From Methylomonas methanica (lineage in GTDB: Bacteria > Pseudomonadota > Gammaproteobacteria > Methylococcales > Methylomonadaceae), in assembly GCF_001644035.1 (NCBI RefSeq), contig NZ_LUUG01000109.1, positions 1-64,000 on the forward strand: a stretch of 64,000 nucleotides of DNA, read 5' to 3'. How positions within the stretch are numbered: the stretch's first letter is position 1; each line of letters starts with the position of its first letter. Both the position numbers and the translations under genes were made by a program. Below the pieces are notes generated by a model. It was not told where the DNA came from and ran no database searches. It worked only from the letters and a program-made list of their open reading frames with translations. This document shows positions 26,614-35,274 of this stretch, piece by piece.

Positions 26614-26994
26614 ATGAAACGAAATACCCGCACCCTGGTCACTGTTTTATTGGCAGCTTTCTTATTTACCAGCTTGCCGACCCGGGCAGACGAAGCAGAA
26701 AGTTATGGAGAAACCTTCGGGCGAAAATTGACCACCGGCTTGGCGAACATAACCACATCTTCTCTCGAAATACCGAAGAACATTATTTTAATCAACAACC
26801 AAAGCAACGTTATTTATGGCTTTATCGGCGGTACGTTTAAAGGATTATTGAACATGGGCGGGAGGATCGGCGTCGGCGTGTTGGATTTGGTTTCGGCTCC
26901 AATTCCCACGCAGCCTATCGTCCATCCTTTATACGTTTGGGACAATTTCAACGCCGAAACCACCTACGGCAAAGCCTTCCGACCCAGTAATTAG
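26614..26994 (+). CDS. exosortase system-associated protein, TIGR04073-type
   Basis: This 126-residue exported protein has a signal peptide (residues 1-25, ending TRA). It then carries the sequence GRKLTTGLANITTSSLEIPKN, a Gly-rich hydrophobic segment (GFIGGTFKGLLNMGGRIGVG) and PIVHPLYVWDNF. This matches, from memory, the TIGR04073 family that co-occurs with exosortase systems. Its function is not known. AGGA precedes ATG 26614. The gene lies outside the main EPS locus, but the window also holds a PEP-CTERM protein and PrsK/PrsR. It ends at a hairpin at 27008-27033. Confidence 0.8.
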   Translation: MKRNTRTLVTVLLAAFLFTSLPTRADEAESYGETFGRKLTTGLANITTSSLEIPKNIILINNQSNVIYGFIGGTFKGLLNMGGRIGVGVLDLVSAPIPTQPIVHPLYVWDNFNAETTYGKAFRPSN

Positions 26995-27007
26995 TCACAT
27001 AATTTTG

Positions 27008-27033
27008 TGGTGGAGCGTTCGCCGACTCCACCA
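27008..27033. terminator. hairpin between the TIGR04073-type gene and sbcC
   Basis: TGGTGGAG (27008-27015) pairs with CTCCACCA (27026-27033) around a 10-base loop and is followed on the plus strand by TTTC. Both flanking genes end here, so it probably serves both directions. Confidence 0.6.
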
Positions 27034-27038
27034 TTTCA

Positions 27039-30000
27039 TCAAGCAACCATTTTCAATTCGCTCATACCGTTGGCTTTTTTTACCAATTCTATCTGCGTTT
27101 TAATGCGCTTTTTTACCGCTTCGACATGAGAAATGACACCGACCGTTTTTCCTTGAATCTTTAAGCCCTCTAAGGCGCTCATTGCCAAATATAAGGCTTC
27201 CGCATCTAAATTACCAAAGCCCTCATCCAGAAATAGCGAATCGATAGCCTTACCGTTGTTGGCAATCTCAGATAAAGCCAAGGCCAAGGCCAAACTCACC
27301 ACAAAGCTCTCGCCGCCAGACAAGGTTTTCGGCAAGCGCCGCAGATTTTTTTGCTTGGTATCTTCAATCTCTAGCGCCAAACCGTTATCACTGGCTAAAC
27401 TGCGAATATAGTAACGCCCGCTCAGTTTTTCCAAAATCCGATTGGCTTGCGACAACAAATTATCCACCAACAACTGTTGAATACGTCGCCGAAAACCACC
27501 CTGCTCGTCATTAATCAACTTCATTTCCGCTTCGGCTTGCGCATGTAACACCAATTGCTCAGCCAATAGCCCCTGAAGGTTTTGATATTTTTCTCGATAA
27601 GCCGACTGTTTATCCAGCTTAGTATCCAACGTGGCCACTTCTTGCTCGGCAATATCAATTTTTTGCGATAGCTGGCGTTGCATTGCTAAAAGATCGGCTT
27701 CGTTTAACTTGGCCGGCGTAACTGCCAACTCATTTTGTAAATCCGCCGACACTTTAGCCACTTCTTCGCCAATTGCCATCAATTGCCGACTTTGCTGCTC
27801 CAGCATTTGCTCAATTTCCGACCGTCTATCAATCAAATCTAAAGCCGACCGCAAGCTATCGACATCAGCAAAAACGCCGCCCGCAATTTTATTCGTCAAT
27901 ACTCGCCGCATCGCATCCAGTTCGAGTTGCTGGGTAGCTAATTGCCGCTCCAGTTCGACGATTAGTTTTTGCTTTTCCAAGATAAGCAGATGCAAACCCA
28001 GCGACTCTTCGCTTTGCAAGCGGCTCAAACCGCCTGCCAACTGCTCATGATAACTGGCTATTTTTGCTTGGCTAGCGTGCAGCCTATCTTGCAAGCTAAC
28101 AATTTCCACCAGCAAGCCTTTCTGACGTAATTCTCTAATTTGATAATCCTGCCGCCGCGTATTGAGCTTATCGAAGAGTATATTTTCTTTGCCTTTTCCA
28201 GGTAGCTTCTCACCCAACAAAGCTAACTGCTTTTCAAGCTTATCAACAAGCGCTTTTTGTTCCGCCGTACGACTAGCGAACAGCTGCTCGGATTCGATAT
28301 ATTCCTGAGGACGATTACGCCAAGTCGTATCAAGCTGCTCCACCGACGCCGTTAATTTTTCCACCAAGACCTGTTTAGCTTCTACCTCGGCCGTCCATTT
28401 AGCCACATTACGTTGCAACTGCGCATGATCATTAACCAGGTTTTTGATTTTCTCCAGTTCCTGGCTTTCTGCGTCCAACAAGCGTTTTTGCAAAGACAAA
28501 TTGTCTATGTTCAATTCAGCGCTGACGACGTTTAAACGATTACTCAAAACCAACCATTGCGAGCGCATTTGCTGCAATCTTTGCTGCCGCGCCGACAATT
28601 GTGTGCCTTGCTTTTTTGCTACTGCCAACTGGCCGGAGACACTATCAATCGCAGCTTTTAAAGCCTGCATCTTGCCACGTTGATCGACTAAGGCCTTTTT
28701 GGAGTTAGTTTGTATTGGCGGTTTAGAGACATAAGGATGATCTAACGAGCCGCATAAAAAACAAGGTTTACCATCAACCAATTTGCCGCGATCACCGCTA
28801 AACTTTTTCAGCAATGCTTCATTCAGGACAGCTTGCTCCAATGCTTTACCGATATTCTCTTCACGGTCCATCTCTTCTCGCAGCGCATCCAATCTGGCTT
28901 GCAAGCGGGTTTCATCGGGCAGGTCCGGCGTTTTATTTCGAGAGAACCAACTAAAAAAACTCTTTTTTGTGAATTTGGCGTTGACCTCGGCTAATGAGTG
29001 CAACTCTCGAAAATCATTGACCCGTGATTGCTGCTCGGCTAGTAACTCCTTCAGCTCGTCGAAGCTTTTGCCTTGCGCCAACTCGAGCATAGTTTTCCGT
29101 GCCGCTTCAATGCGCTCACTCAAGTCCACGACCGTTGCCTTAACATCTCGCAATGCTGTCTGGTTTTTTTTCAGCGCAGCAGACGTGTTCTTCGTCCAAT
29201 TAGTCTGCGCCTTCTGCTTGCCAGCCAACTCCCCCAACTCGGTCCTTAAAATGCGCAACTGCACAACGTCTGGAAAGTCGGACAGCAAGCTAGCATCGGC
29301 TTGATTAAGTTGCAGCCAGCCTTCTATTTCCGCAAGGCTGGCCTTTCTTTCATCCAATTGCAATTGCAGCGATTGTAGTAGTTCGGTTTCACGCGGTAAT
29401 TCCAGCTTCAGATCACTCACTTTCAACTTCAGCGCGTCAATAGCCTGTTTTTGTTCCTCTATAGTCTTACCATCCAAACTTGGGGCGATTGCGTTACTGA
29501 CATCTTCACCAAGTTCGCGCTGTAGCGCGTTCAGCTCCTGACGATAAGCACCCAGGGTAGCCTGACTTTGGACAATTTGTCCCTGCTTACCATCCAATAA
29601 AATCACTTCTTCGCGAAATTGTGTCGCTTGCTGAGTATCGGCAATTTTCTGTAGATCGTCTTGTAAGAGCTTAATTTGCGCTTCAACTTTTTTTGACTGT
29701 TCGAGAAGCTGTCTTTGGCGCCCTTCTAGCGCATGAATGTTTTCAATCGTTAGTAATTGCTGTTGCAACTGATTCTGTTGATTTTTAAATTCGGCAACTT
29801 GATCTTTGAAATCCTGTAAGTCATGCTCACCGGCTTGCAAGGCTTCCGGACCAAGTAAAGGAATCGCTTCGATATCCTGTTGCAGTTGCGTCAAACGAGT
29901 TAGCGATTGTTGAAAATTATCCTCGGTTTGTTGCCGGTATTTGGCGTAGATATGAGTACCACTGATCTTTTCCAGAATATCCATGCGCTCGCTATCTAGC

Positions 30001-30485
30001 GCATTCAGAAAAGCCGCGAAGTCGCCTTGCGGCAAAACCATGGATTTGCTGAATTTATGGAAGTCCATGCCCGTCAGTTCGGCGATTCTGGTCCGCACGG
30101 TATTCGGTGTCCTAGCCAGCAACTCTTCATCGTCATTTAGACGAGTCAAGCTCATTTCCGGCTGTAAAACCTGATCTTGATTTGCGTCAGCGGGCCGTTT
30201 CACATGCCAAGAAGAACGAAATTTCTCGCCATCCAAAGCAAATTCAACCTGCGCGAAGCTATCGTTAGCCTGCTTGGTGATTACGTGCTCGGCAGGCTTG
30301 TCAAAACGAAACGTTTCACCGTATAAACCCAGCGTGATGACATCGAGAATGCTGGTCTTGCCGGAGCCGTTGGGACCAGTGATAGCGAACACACCGCTAT
30401 CTGCAATCGGCCCCTGATCGAAATCGACCCGCCCTTCGCCTTCCAGTGAATTGATATTTTTAAAGACTATATTGAGTATCCGCAT
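27039..30485 (-). CDS. sbcC: exonuclease subunit SbcC
   Basis: This 1148-residue SMC-like ATPase of the SbcCD (Mre11-Rad50-type) nuclease opens DNA hairpins and processes ends. Walker A ITGPNGSGKTS is near residue 40. Two very long coiled coils flank a zinc hook with CFLC, and the C-terminal lobe has LSGGESF, SLFLDEGFGNLD and the H-loop VISHVE. The protein looks complete. The nuclease partner gene sbcD, normally directly upstream, is not here: upstream lies a membrane protein gene on the same strand. SbcD must be encoded elsewhere or be lost. A long coiled coil can confuse matches with other Rad50 relatives, but the hook and length fit. Confidence 0.92.
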   Translation of the reverse strand: MRILNIVFKNINSLEGEGRVDFDQGPIADSGVFAITGPNGSGKTSILDVITLGLYGETFRFDKPAEHVITKQANDSFAQVEFALDGEKFRSSWHVKRPADANQDQVLQPEMSLTRLNDDEELLARTPNTVRTRIAELTGMDFHKFSKSMVLPQGDFAAFLNALDSERMDILEKISGTHIYAKYRQQTEDNFQQSLTRLTQLQQDIEAIPLLGPEALQAGEHDLQDFKDQVAEFKNQQNQLQQQLLTIENIHALEGRQRQLLEQSKKVEAQIKLLQDDLQKIADTQQATQFREEVILLDGKQGQIVQSQATLGAYRQELNALQRELGEDVSNAIAPSLDGKTIEEQKQAIDALKLKVSDLKLELPRETELLQSLQLQLDERKASLAEIEGWLQLNQADASLLSDFPDVVQLRILRTELGELAGKQKAQTNWTKNTSAALKKNQTALRDVKATVVDLSERIEAARKTMLELAQGKSFDELKELLAEQQSRVNDFRELHSLAEVNAKFTKKSFFSWFSRNKTPDLPDETRLQARLDALREEMDREENIGKALEQAVLNEALLKKFSGDRGKLVDGKPCFLCGSLDHPYVSKPPIQTNSKKALVDQRGKMQALKAAIDSVSGQLAVAKKQGTQLSARQQRLQQMRSQWLVLSNRLNVVSAELNIDNLSLQKRLLDAESQELEKIKNLVNDHAQLQRNVAKWTAEVEAKQVLVEKLTASVEQLDTTWRNRPQEYIESEQLFASRTAEQKALVDKLEKQLALLGEKLPGKGKENILFDKLNTRRQDYQIRELRQKGLLVEIVSLQDRLHASQAKIASYHEQLAGGLSRLQSEESLGLHLLILEKQKLIVELERQLATQQLELDAMRRVLTNKIAGGVFADVDSLRSALDLIDRRSEIEQMLEQQSRQLMAIGEEVAKVSADLQNELAVTPAKLNEADLLAMQRQLSQKIDIAEQEVATLDTKLDKQSAYREKYQNLQGLLAEQLVLHAQAEAEMKLINDEQGGFRRRIQQLLVDNLLSQANRILEKLSGRYYIRSLASDNGLALEIEDTKQKNLRRLPKTLSGGESFVVSLALALALSEIANNGKAIDSLFLDEGFGNLDAEALYLAMSALEGLKIQGKTVGVISHVEAVKKRIKTQIELVKKANGMSELKMVA

Positions 30486-30625
30486 AATCCCAGACTTTGA
30501 GGGCTGTTGGTGGCAATTTGCTCGACCTCGAATAGCGTCAAGCTAATCCCAGCAAAACAGATTGAAAATCTATGCGGGTATTTTAGTGAATTTGAATTGG
30601 GACTGCTGGATAATATCTGTTGGTG

Positions 30626-32659
30626 TCATTGCGGCACCATCGGCTCCGCAACTAAGTTCTTGCGACGCATTGCATCTCTAAGCGTTTGGAACTCCTGAGC
30701 ATCAAACCCGTTAGCAATGCCAAGGCTTTCGGCATGTCGAATAACACGCTCAGCATTATCGAATTGGTTGATCGTTACGAATAAATAGGCCTTTTCGGCG
30801 TAAAAATACATTCTGTCAGGAGATAGGGCAATTGCCTTACCTACAAATTCAAGTGCGCGCGTCACATCCCCTTGATTGAAATAAATTTTTGCCTTGATCA
30901 GATAAATCATCGGCACATCAAAAAAACTGGGTTGGGCTAATGCCGCATCAACCCATTCCGTTAAATTTGCAGCGATATTTTTACACTCATAGTCACCATT
31001 AATCAGGCAGTTGGCGGCACTGCGTAGACTGAGCATAGTACGAAGTGGATATGTTTTTGCAGCTATACGCCGCAGTATCTCTTCATGAATACGCACTTTC
31101 AAAGCTTCCATATACTTACTATCAAAAACAAGTGGAGCGTCATAAGATTGGGGTAACGCGATATTTTGCTGATCTTTACTAACATCGTGATAATAGATCA
31201 ACCTGTTGAGCTCCATAAAGACCTCCAATAATGTTGAAACTTCAAAGGTATTTAGTTGCGCGGCAATGAGATAGTGGTTATAGGTTTCCACATTGGGCCC
31301 ATGCTTCAACTCAAGACTGTTTGCGTAAACGCTGTTGGTCCTTGCAGATTGCGGATGATTGCGCACCTCAAAGTAACTAAAACTGTCCAGGCTGGACCAA
31401 ATTGATGCGCGAGCGTAAGTAGCAAGCGCCAAGCTAACTATAATGCAAGCATAAAGCGCGTTAAGCATCCACTCGCTTACTCTTTTAACAAATATCTCGT
31501 AAACGAAAACCACACTACCTATGACAATGCCAATGCTAGGTAAATAATTACGGTGTTCGTATATCAACTCTAGCGGGTAAATAGTGGATTCGATGCTATG
31601 GCCAACAAAAAACCAAAGGATACCAAAACTTAGAAAGGGCATTTTTCTGCGGAGACTGTTGTTAAGCGCAACAACTATCAGAGAGATGATGCCAATCATT
31701 GATAGCAATGTGTTCGCAGGCTCCAAAAAACCTTTGCTTAACGAAAAGTCATCATGAAACAAGCCTAACTGGGTATTGTCTGGATAGAACAACAAACCAA
31801 GATAATAAAACAAAATCCTGCTCTCAGTCATGCCCCGTTCTACTAACGTAAAATCACGGAACTGGTAGCCACTCAAAACATGTTCAGGATGCTTCAGTAA
31901 ATATCCCACGCAGAACAATATTGGAATAATTACGGTAATAGCGTAAAAACTGTAAATCTTGTTTCGGAGTGCTTTTTCCGAAACCGCTGGCATTAGAGTC
32001 AATTCACAGACGGCAATCAACAGCGGCAAGAGGATTGCATTTTCCTTGGCTAACGCCCCCAGCGTAACACCCAAAAAGCATCCGATCGCCATATACACAA
32101 TCCCACTGGGTTTATCTATGTTTAGACGACCTTTCAGAAAAACCAAAAACCCGCTCAACATAAAAAAGCAGGCCATACTGGTCATCCTTTGCACTACGTA
32201 CAAAACTCCAGTTAGTTGTAAAGGATGCACAGCCCAAATTAGAGCTATTAGAAAAGCTAACTTTTGTGCTGGATAGCGCGGTACGACTACGGTTATTAGT
32301 AATCGACTTAGAAAAAATACCAAAAAACTATTTAGGATATGAATAGTGATATTTGTTAGTTTAAAAGCGACGCGATCAAAATGCTGGCCGGCAAAATAGT
32401 AATTCAGGGCAAAGCTCACGCTGGCGAAGGGACGTTTTAACGCACCACTGGTATTCGCAGTCCAGGCAGAGGCCAACGACTGGCCATCTAAATGTTTGAG
32501 TGCAACCCCGTTATTATCGAGGATGTTAGGATAATCATCCGCGAGAAACGGGCCGGCACGACCAGGCATATAGATGCTTAGCACTAAAATACAAAGTAGC
32601 ATCAACATTAGCCAGCTGGCTTGCCACCAAGGCCTAGCGACTTGATTTGTTAGGATCAT
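30626..32659 (-). CDS. membrane GT-C-like protein with C-terminal TPRs, possible pilin glycosyltransferase
   Basis: This 677-residue protein has about ten or eleven transmembrane helices (residues about 12-430) and then a soluble tail. The tail includes TPR-like repeats (KAKIYFNQGDVTRALEFVGK; AEKAYLFVTINQFDNAERVI). An acidic FLADDYPNI loop after helix 1 is the usual place for the catalytic Asp in GT-C glycosyltransferases. It follows the pilin gene with 75 bases and a terminator between. In Pseudomonas the gene after pilA often encodes a pilin glycosyltransferase (TfpO or TfpW). ATG 32659 is preferred over an in-frame TTG at 32674. The specific role is inference; a polymerase-like role is possible. 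Confidence 0.55.
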   Translation of the reverse strand: MILTNQVARPWWQASWLMLMLLCILVLSIYMPGRAGPFLADDYPNILDNNGVALKHLDGQSLASAWTANTSGALKRPFASVSFALNYYFAGQHFDRVAFKLTNITIHILNSFLVFFLSRLLITVVVPRYPAQKLAFLIALIWAVHPLQLTGVLYVVQRMTSMACFFMLSGFLVFLKGRLNIDKPSGIVYMAIGCFLGVTLGALAKENAILLPLLIAVCELTLMPAVSEKALRNKIYSFYAITVIIPILFCVGYLLKHPEHVLSGYQFRDFTLVERGMTESRILFYYLGLLFYPDNTQLGLFHDDFSLSKGFLEPANTLLSMIGIISLIVVALNNSLRRKMPFLSFGILWFFVGHSIESTIYPLELIYEHRNYLPSIGIVIGSVVFVYEIFVKRVSEWMLNALYACIIVSLALATYARASIWSSLDSFSYFEVRNHPQSARTNSVYANSLELKHGPNVETYNHYLIAAQLNTFEVSTLLEVFMELNRLIYYHDVSKDQQNIALPQSYDAPLVFDSKYMEALKVRIHEEILRRIAAKTYPLRTMLSLRSAANCLINGDYECKNIAANLTEWVDAALAQPSFFDVPMIYLIKAKIYFNQGDVTRALEFVGKAIALSPDRMYFYAEKAYLFVTINQFDNAERVIRHAESLGIANGFDAQEFQTLRDAMRRKNLVAEPMVPQ

Positions 32660-32686
32660 AACTTGCCAACACAAGGAAATTTCTTC

Positions 32687-32714
32687 AAAAAAAAGGGGCC
32701 TTTCAGCCCCTTTT
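32687..32714 (-). terminator. Rho-independent terminator of the pilin gene
   Basis: On the minus strand AAAAGGGGC and GCCCCTTTT form a stem with a short loop, and the downstream arm runs into eight T residues. It lies 20 bases after the pilin stop. Some readthrough would be needed to reach the next gene, whose start is 27 bases further on. Confidence 0.85.
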
Positions 32715-32734
32715 CTCCTAAATATAATTTTTAC

Positions 32735-33208
32735 TTACAGTTTAGGATGGAATTTAGTCTGAACGGTTGTATTAGTACCAGTGGTAATATTCCATTGCAT
32801 TCCAGCGCCTTGGCTACATACTCCCCTGTATTCAATCTGATTAGTGGTTGATGTGAGTGAAGTACCAATAACTGTATAGGTGATCAATACGGAGGCAGTA
32901 CTTGCCGAACTGGAGGTAAGATAAACAGAACGGACATATTTACCTTTGATATCAGTAGACCCGGCTAAACCGTAAGTGACATTTGTTTTAGTATTAGTTG
33001 AAGTACCCAAATCTTGTTCACTACAAGCAACACCAGCAGCAGTGAATGCTGGCGAAGCCAAACTTGGACCTTCCGATACTTTGGATTTGACTGTGTAATC
33101 TTGATAAGCCGGAATCGCGATAGCAGCCAGAATACCAATGATGGCGACCACGATCATTAATTCGATTAAGGTAAAACCTTGTTGTACTTTTTGCATTTGC
33201 TTATTCAT
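32735..33208 (-). CDS. pilA: type IV major pilin
   Basis: This 157-residue prepilin has a short basic leader ([11 protein letters not shown]). Cleavage by PilD would fall between Gly11 and Phe12, exposing [20 protein letters not shown], with the essential Glu at mature position 5. The C-terminal half is rich in Ser and Thr, as in glycosylated pilins, and has Cys62 and Cys131 able to form the disulfide of the D-region. The Ser/Thr content and the downstream membrane glycosyltransferase-like gene suggest glycosylation. AAGG precedes the start. A sigma-54-like promoter lies upstream, in agreement with PilSR control of pilA in other bacteria. Confidence 0.92.
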   Translation of the reverse strand: MNKQMQKVQQGFTLIELMIVVAIIGILAAIAIPAYQDYTVKSKVSEGPSLASPAFTAAGVACSEQDLGTSTNTKTNVTYGLAGSTDIKGKYVRSVYLTSSSASTASVLITYTVIGTSLTSTTNQIEYRGVCSQGAGMQWNITTGTNTTVQTKFHPKL

Positions 33209-33258
33209 AACTACCTTCTTTTTTATGATGAACGGGATTTAAAACTCTTAAAGTTATA

Positions 33259-33274
33259 AACAATTAGTATGCCA
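33259..33274 (-). promoter_or_regulatory. sigma-54-like promoter of the pilin gene
   Basis: On the minus strand TGGCATACTAATTGTT has GG and the -12 G at the right 12-base distance. The final C of the GC pair is a T, so the match is imperfect. The predicted transcript start lies about 40 bases before ATG 33208, and PilR-controlled sigma-54 promoters are usual for pilA. Confidence 0.5.
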
Positions 33275-33475
33275 ATTACGTACGCAACAAGATTAAACGA
33301 CAGAATAAAGCATATTTCCTATGATTTTCAATATCTTGACTAAAATGTTTTCTATCAAAAACCATGACAACAGGGAAGCTCGCCTGTAGCCACAACCCTA
33401 TAAAGCAAATAGTTTTTGTTCATAACTGACGTTTTTTGTCACCCCTATAAATCGTTAAATAATACGAATGGTTTA

Positions 33476-35260
33476 CTACAAACCCTTCCCGGCAAACCAA
33501 AACTCCAGCATCATCAACATCCATACTAAATCACCGTAATAGGCTGCATGCACGCTTTGATGCATCTCGATAGCGTGATCCAAGAAGTCCGATTTAAAAA
33601 ACTCGCGCCGCTTCAAATCATTTATGGCGCCATAAGCCAGTTGCTTAAGTGGCTTATGATCTTTTAACCAAACCCCGAAAGGCAGTCCAAAACCATGTTT
33701 GGGTTTATTGATAATCCGTTCCGGGAGGAAATCCGTCATGGCCTGTTTGTAAAACCAGCGCAGTTTTTGTCCACGCAACTTGTCATTCGAGGGAATCCGG
33801 CAAGATAAGTCGAGAATACGTCGATTCAACAAGGGGTAGCAGACTTCAACGCCCGCCATTTCGCACATTCGGTTGACCTTAACCAAGTCGTTGTCGTGCA
33901 GCGTATTTTTCCAATCCAAATACAACATGCGATTCAGGGTACTAGCGGATTCCGGCCGCCAATAATTTTCCCTAAACTGGCGTAAAGGCGCGGCGACATC
34001 AATTTCCGCTAAAAAATCAGCTTGAAAAATATCTGCCGCAGCATGCCGGTGCAAAAAATTGTAGTCCTGTAAGCGGTCTGGCATCGCTGCGTTCGCTTGT
34101 TCGATATAGCGCTTTGCCTTAAACGGCAACTTCTGTTTGGCTATTACATCCGGCAAGGCATTTAATGTCGCTTCGAGGCCGGCGCTGATAAATTTTGGTA
34201 AGCGGTGATAATTTTCAAACAACATTTGCTTAGCGTAACGCTCGTTACCGGCAAAAATCTCGTCCCCACCGTCACCGGCAAGCAAACGATTAACGCCATG
34301 ATCCTTGGCTAATTTTGCGCAATAATACGCTGCCAATGCCGAAGCATTCCCAAACGGTTCATCATAGTAAGCCGCTATTGCCGGCACGGCATTAACGGTA
34401 TCTTCGGGAGTCACGTAATACTGGTGTTGCCGCGTGTTGAAACGCTGAGCTGCAATGTTGGCATACTCGATTTCATCATAGCCATCGGCGTCGAAACCCA
34501 TCGAAAAAGTTTTCGCCTTGCCCGGAAATACCTTGGCTAACGCACCCGCAACACTGGAACTATCCAGCCCACCACTCAGAAACGCACCGGTATTGTCTTC
34601 GGTATCGGCCATGCTTCTGACCGCATCGATCAACTCCTGCTGCAATTCTCGGCCTGCTTGTTGCAAATCGCACGATTGCTCATGAAATATCGGCAACCAG
34701 TAGCGCTTTAAGCTGACTCGTCCGTTTTGATACACCAGACATTGCCCGCCTTCCAGCTTTTTAACTTGCCGATAAATCGTACTGGGACTGGGACAATGGT
34801 TGAGATAGATGTAATCGAACACTGCTTGCGGCGCAATGGCGTTACTGACCTGGGGATGACGTACTACAAAATCAGCACTTGAGCCAAATATTAGGCCGCC
34901 GGCAATTTCTGCATAATAGATGTTAGTAAGACCGATCGGATCAGTAGCCAACATCAGCCGTTGCTGATCGGTATCTATGAGGAGCAAGGTGTCAGCTTCC
35001 GGCAAACCGACTAAAAAACCGACGCCGCGACTTAAATAGGCCTCCAACAAACTCTGCGAGCGCCCCGTTCTCGACCTGGAGTGCGGGGTAAGCAACACAG
35101 CCCCATTTCGGTCCGTGATATCGGTCGCGGTGGTTGAAAAGGCATAGCTCTGACCATGCCGAACACTAAATGTCGAATCTGCCGCCGTCATTTGCCTCAG
35201 CAAGGCAATAGATTCATCTTTTTGGAGACTGCTCCCCATCCATCCCGCAAATTTTGTCAT
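33476..35260 (-). CDS. asparagine-synthase-like protein without the glutaminase cysteine
   Basis: This 594-residue protein has the two-domain AsnB layout: an N-terminal Ntn-type glutaminase fold and a C-terminal ATP-pyrophosphatase with the P-loop SGGLDSS at 229-235 and LLAGDGGDEIFAG further on. The N-terminus reads MTKFAGW instead of MCGIAG, so the catalytic Cys2 is missing. It cannot use glutamine in the usual way; it may use free ammonia or act as an amide-forming enzyme with another nucleophile. Asparagine-synthase relatives are common in exosortase-type EPS loci. It is the last gene of the minus-strand operon, 14 bases after the CapK-like gene. Confidence 0.85.
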   Translation of the reverse strand: MTKFAGWMGSSLQKDESIALLRQMTAADSTFSVRHGQSYAFSTTATDITDRNGAVLLTPHSRSRTGRSQSLLEAYLSRGVGFLVGLPEADTLLLIDTDQQRLMLATDPIGLTNIYYAEIAGGLIFGSSADFVVRHPQVSNAIAPQAVFDYIYLNHCPSPSTIYRQVKKLEGGQCLVYQNGRVSLKRYWLPIFHEQSCDLQQAGRELQQELIDAVRSMADTEDNTGAFLSGGLDSSSVAGALAKVFPGKAKTFSMGFDADGYDEIEYANIAAQRFNTRQHQYYVTPEDTVNAVPAIAAYYDEPFGNASALAAYYCAKLAKDHGVNRLLAGDGGDEIFAGNERYAKQMLFENYHRLPKFISAGLEATLNALPDVIAKQKLPFKAKRYIEQANAAMPDRLQDYNFLHRHAAADIFQADFLAEIDVAAPLRQFRENYWRPESASTLNRMLYLDWKNTLHDNDLVKVNRMCEMAGVEVCYPLLNRRILDLSCRIPSNDKLRGQKLRWFYKQAMTDFLPERIINKPKHGFGLPFGVWLKDHKPLKQLAYGAINDLKRREFFKSDFLDHAIEMHQSVHAAYYGDLVWMLMMLEFWFAGKGL

Positions 35261-35274
35261 AGTGGTAGGTGTAA

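Noticed and set aside
28783-29304. Open frame of 173 codons inside sbcC
   Set aside because: It is on the opposite strand of a clear sbcC, in the region of the coiled coil, and reads as a Ser-rich shadow.
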